Part shown: positions 5,886-7,973 of the stretch, in pieces
How the letters are laid out: each line of letters starts with the position of its first letter
Numbering within the stretch: the stretch's first letter is position 1
NCBI GenBank assembly: GCA_946621875.1
Contig: CAMOOX010000054.1
Coordinates: 1-7,973, forward strand
Direction: 5' to 3'
Source of the DNA: UBA1738 sp003453455
GTDB taxonomy: Bacteria > Bacillota > Clostridia > UBA1381
DNA: 7,973 bases
Position numbers and translations under genes: made by a program
Notes under the pieces: model-generated
Databases searched by the model: none
The model's input: only the letters and a program-made list of their open reading frames with translations
Told to the model about the DNA's origin: nothing

Positions 5886-7166
5886 CTACCATACAAAATC
5901 AAATTCCAAATCGCCTATACGCACAGTATCGCCCTCTTTTATGCCCTTTTCAATCAAAGCATCTATAACCCCGCGGTTTTTAAGAGCACTCTGGAAAAAT
6001 TGAAGGCTTTCGCTGTCAGAAAAATTAACGCTTGAACCGACAGCTTCAATCCAACTGCCCGAAATGACATAAACACCGTCTTCAATAGTAACATCGAAGC
6101 CCTTATCAGTTTTGTCAATGAAATTGTCCTCAAAAATTTCCATTTCCGGCTCAAATTCGCGGATAGGTGGAAGTTTAGAAAGTACCTCCTGAGTGTATTT
6201 CATAAGTTCTGAAACACCTTTGTTTGATGCGGCGGAAATGGGGAATACCTTGTACCCGCGTTTTTCCATTTCTTTTTTGAATTCTTCATAAATTTTTTCA
6301 TCTGTTAAAATATCTATCTTGTTTGCTGCAATAATCTGCGGACGATTTTCCAAATCCAAACTGTATTTTTTAAGTTCTTCATTTATAATATCAAAATCGG
6401 ATATGGGGTTTCTGCCCTCGATTCCGGATATGTCAACGACATGGATTAAGAGGCGGGTGCGTTCAATGTGGCGTAAAAACTCGTGTCCAAGACCTGCGCC
6501 GGTGCTTGCACCCTCAATAATTCCGGGGATATCTGCAAGAACAAAGCTCATGCCTTCACCCAAAGAGACAACACCTAAATTGGGTACAAGGGTAGTAAAA
6601 TGGTAATTTGCAATTTTTGGAGCCGCCTTTGTGGTAACTGAAAGCAGTGTGGATTTTCCGACATTAGGAAAGCCTAAAAGTCCCACATCTGCAAGAAGTT
6701 TGAGTTCAAGAATGACTTCGCGCTCAGCACCCTTTTGACCGTTTTTGGCAAAATTCGGCGCTTGGCGCGTGGGAGTTGCAAAATGAGCGTTTCCCCAGCC
6801 GCCGTTTCCGCCCTTTGCAAGGCAAACCGCTTTTTTTGTATCGCATATGTCGGCGAGTATCTTGCCGCTTTCTGCATCGCGTATGACAGTGCCTTTGGGT
6901 ACTTTTATAACGGTGTCAGCACCGTTTTTTCCGTTCATATGCTTGCCCATTCCGCCTCCGCCGTTTTCGGCAGTATATTTTCTTTTATATTTAAAATCCA
7001 TAAGAGTAGTAAGTGCGTCGTCTGCCAGGAAAAGTACATTTCCGCCCTTGCCTCCGTCACCGCCGTCGGGCCCGCCTGCTGCTACATATTTTTCGCGGTG
7101 AAATGCAATAGCACCGTTTCCGCCATTACCAGCCTTTATATAAATTTTTGCTTTATCAGTAAACAT
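5886..7166 (-). CDS. obg: Obg/CgtA ribosome-assembly GTPase
   Basis: The 426-residue protein is a complete Obg GTPase, an essential factor for maturation of the large ribosomal subunit that is also linked to stringent and sporulation control in Firmicutes. The N-terminal glycine-rich Obg fold covers about 1-158 (KAGNGGNGAIAFHREKYV, GGPDGGDGGKGGNV). The G domain follows: P-loop GFPNVGKS (165-172), switch I Thr191-Thr192, DIPG (212-215), NKID (282-285) and SAAS (311-314). Residues about 345-426 are the extra C-terminal domain found in Gram-positive Obg proteins, ending in RIGDLEFDFVW. The start ATG at 7166 has GGGAG (7174-7178) seven bases upstream. It ends in TAG, which shows that amber is a normal stop in this genome. 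The usual upstream neighbours, the L21 and L27 ribosomal protein genes, are absent; a dedicated promoter lies directly upstream. Confidence 0.98.
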   Translation of the reverse strand: MFTDKAKIYIKAGNGGNGAIAFHREKYVAAGGPDGGDGGKGGNVLFLADDALTTLMDFKYKRKYTAENGGGGMGKHMNGKNGADTVIKVPKGTVIRDAESGKILADICDTKKAVCLAKGGNGGWGNAHFATPTRQAPNFAKNGQKGAEREVILELKLLADVGLLGFPNVGKSTLLSVTTKAAPKIANYHFTTLVPNLGVVSLGEGMSFVLADIPGIIEGASTGAGLGHEFLRHIERTRLLIHVVDISGIEGRNPISDFDIINEELKKYSLDLENRPQIIAANKIDILTDEKIYEEFKKEMEKRGYKVFPISAASNKGVSELMKYTQEVLSKLPPIREFEPEMEIFEDNFIDKTDKGFDVTIEDGVYVISGSWIEAVGSSVNFSDSESLQFFQSALKNRGVIDALIEKGIKEGDTVRIGDLEFDFVW

Positions 7167-7196
7167 AATAAATCTCCCAAAATGAAATATACAATT

Positions 7197-7225
7197 ATTC
7201 TATCACAAAATGCGGAATTTGTAAA
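7197..7225 (-). promoter_or_regulatory. Sigma-A promoter of obg-mltG
   Basis: On the minus strand, TTTACA (7220-7225) and TAGAAT (7197-7202) are separated by 17 bases, with TG one base before the -10. The -10 lies 30 bases upstream of the obg ATG. Confidence 0.7.
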
Positions 7226-7297
7226 TAATTACTTTTAAGACAGGGGGATAAGCACGAAGAAAAAGGGTATTTCATATAATTTTTTGAGGTGATTTAT

Positions 7298-7973
7298 ATG
7301 TTTTTCTTGATGGAAATTCTGCAAAAGATATTTTTGATGTTGGGATTTGTGAGCAGCAGCACATTTCCGAGGCCGCTTTCTGAAAAGGAGGAAAAAAAAT
7401 ATATAAAATTGCTTGAAGAAGGCGATGAGAATGCAAAAAATGTGTTAATAGAGCATAATTTACGATTGGTTGCGCATATTGCGAAAAAATATGCAAGCGA
7501 TAAAGAGAGTATGGACGATTTGATTTCGGTAGGTACAATAGGGCTTATAAAGGGAATAAACACTTTTGACTCAAAAAAGACCTCAAAACTTACTACATAT
7601 ATTGCACGCTGCATTGAAAATGAAGTCCTTATGATGCTTAGAGTTTCAAAAAAAAATTCGCCCGAAATATCTATCGAAGAATGTATAGGGACGGATAAAG
7701 AGGGAAACAATATGACCTTTGCCGATATTTTGGCGGCAGAAAACGAGGATGTTTTCGATACAATAGCATTAAAATCTGACATAAAAAAGCTTTATGAGGC
7801 GATAGACGAGGTGCTTACAGAGGACGAGAAAAATATTTTAATCTGGCGGTTCGGACTCGATAACAAAAAGCGCAGAACTCAAAAACAAATTTCAAAAATA
7901 TTAGGTATTTCACGCTCGTATGTATCAAGAATTGAGAAGCGTGCCATAAAAAAACTGTATGAAAAAATAAAGG
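7298..7973 (+). CDS. sigK: RNA polymerase sporulation sigma factor K precursor (3' end cut)
   Basis: 225 codons run off the right edge; Bacillus pro-sigma-K has about 240 residues, so only the tail is missing. It directs late mother-cell transcription during sporulation. Residues 1-21 (MFFLMEILQKIFLMLGFV, then SSS) are hydrophobic and match the membrane-binding pro-sequence removed by the SpoIVFB protease in species that keep it. FPRPLS (23-28) marks the start of the mature part. Region 2 is clear: LIEHNLRLVAHIAKKY (50-65), DLISVGTIGLIKGINTFD (74-91) and TYIARCIENEVLMMLR (100-115). Then come AENEDVFDTI (147-156) and region 4 with the helix-turn-helix TQKQISKILGISRSYVSRIE (194-213). HNLRLVAHI and ENEDVxDTI favour sigma K over sigma E. 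The start is fixed by GAGGTGA (7286-7292). The reading frame is not split, so no skin-type insertion is present up to the window edge. Confidence 0.93.
   Translation, partial: MFFLMEILQKIFLMLGFVSSSTFPRPLSEKEEKKYIKLLEEGDENAKNVLIEHNLRLVAHIAKKYASDKESMDDLISVGTIGLIKGINTFDSKKTSKLTTYIARCIENEVLMMLRVSKKNSPEISIEECIGTDKEGNNMTFADILAAENEDVFDTIALKSDIKKLYEAIDEVLTEDEKNILIWRFGLDNKKRRTQKQISKILGISRSYVSRIEKRAIKKLYEKIK

Noticed and set aside
7254..7280. Mother-cell sigma promoter for sigK: AC, 17 bases, then CATATAAT
   Set aside because: It resembles sigma-E/sigma-K -10 boxes, but transcription would begin at about 7287, inside the ribosome site GAGGTGA (7286-7292). No proper sigma-E -35 is found at the right distance.

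Overview
The window looks like chromosome from an AT-rich, spore-forming Firmicute of the Clostridia type. It has strong AGGAGG-like ribosome sites, TTGNNN-17-TATAAT promoters and a pro-sigma-K gene, and its protein sequences resemble those of gut Clostridia. No rRNA, tRNA, CRISPR array or intact mobile element is visible. The genetic code looks standard: stops are TAA, and the intact obg gene ends in TAG.

Layout. (1) 1-1945: a truncated membrane-anchored protein of unknown function on the minus strand is divergent from a plus-strand pair, a small two-helix zinc-ribbon membrane protein and a patatin-like phospholipase of the YjjU type. Both directions have good sigma-A promoters in the shared 144-base gap, and the pair ends at a strong hairpin terminator. 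(2) About 1918-4633: an accessory segment. It starts with the decayed 3' end of a large serine recombinase on the minus strand, then AT-rich DNA, then the internally deleted tail of an aldo-keto reductase. After these comes a small operon: a TetR-type repressor, a flavodoxin-like protein and a second aldo-keto reductase. This second reductase is interrupted by an in-frame TAG exactly where the family has its conserved cofactor-contacting glutamine. (3) 4597-4885: two hairpins that can terminate in both directions separate the accessory operon from the convergent genes. (4) 4886-7166, minus strand: the Obg/CgtA ribosome-assembly GTPase followed after 7 bases by the MltG endolytic transglycosylase, with its own promoter. 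(5) 7298-7973, plus strand: the sporulation sigma factor K precursor, cut by the window edge.

How the genes fit together. The TetR gene is first in its operon. A palindrome (GTAAC-N4-GTTAC) lies directly after its -10 box, and a second one in the opposite arm order lies about 220 bases upstream, so autorepression with derepression of the flavodoxin/reductase pair by an electrophile or redox signal is a reasonable model. The reductase now appears broken, and an older reductase fragment lies just upstream, so this redox module seems to be decaying. The recombinase fragment suggests that mobile DNA once inserted here. I see no wholly new system. The most notable signals are the two layers of reductase decay, the recombinase fossil and the GTTAC palindromes.
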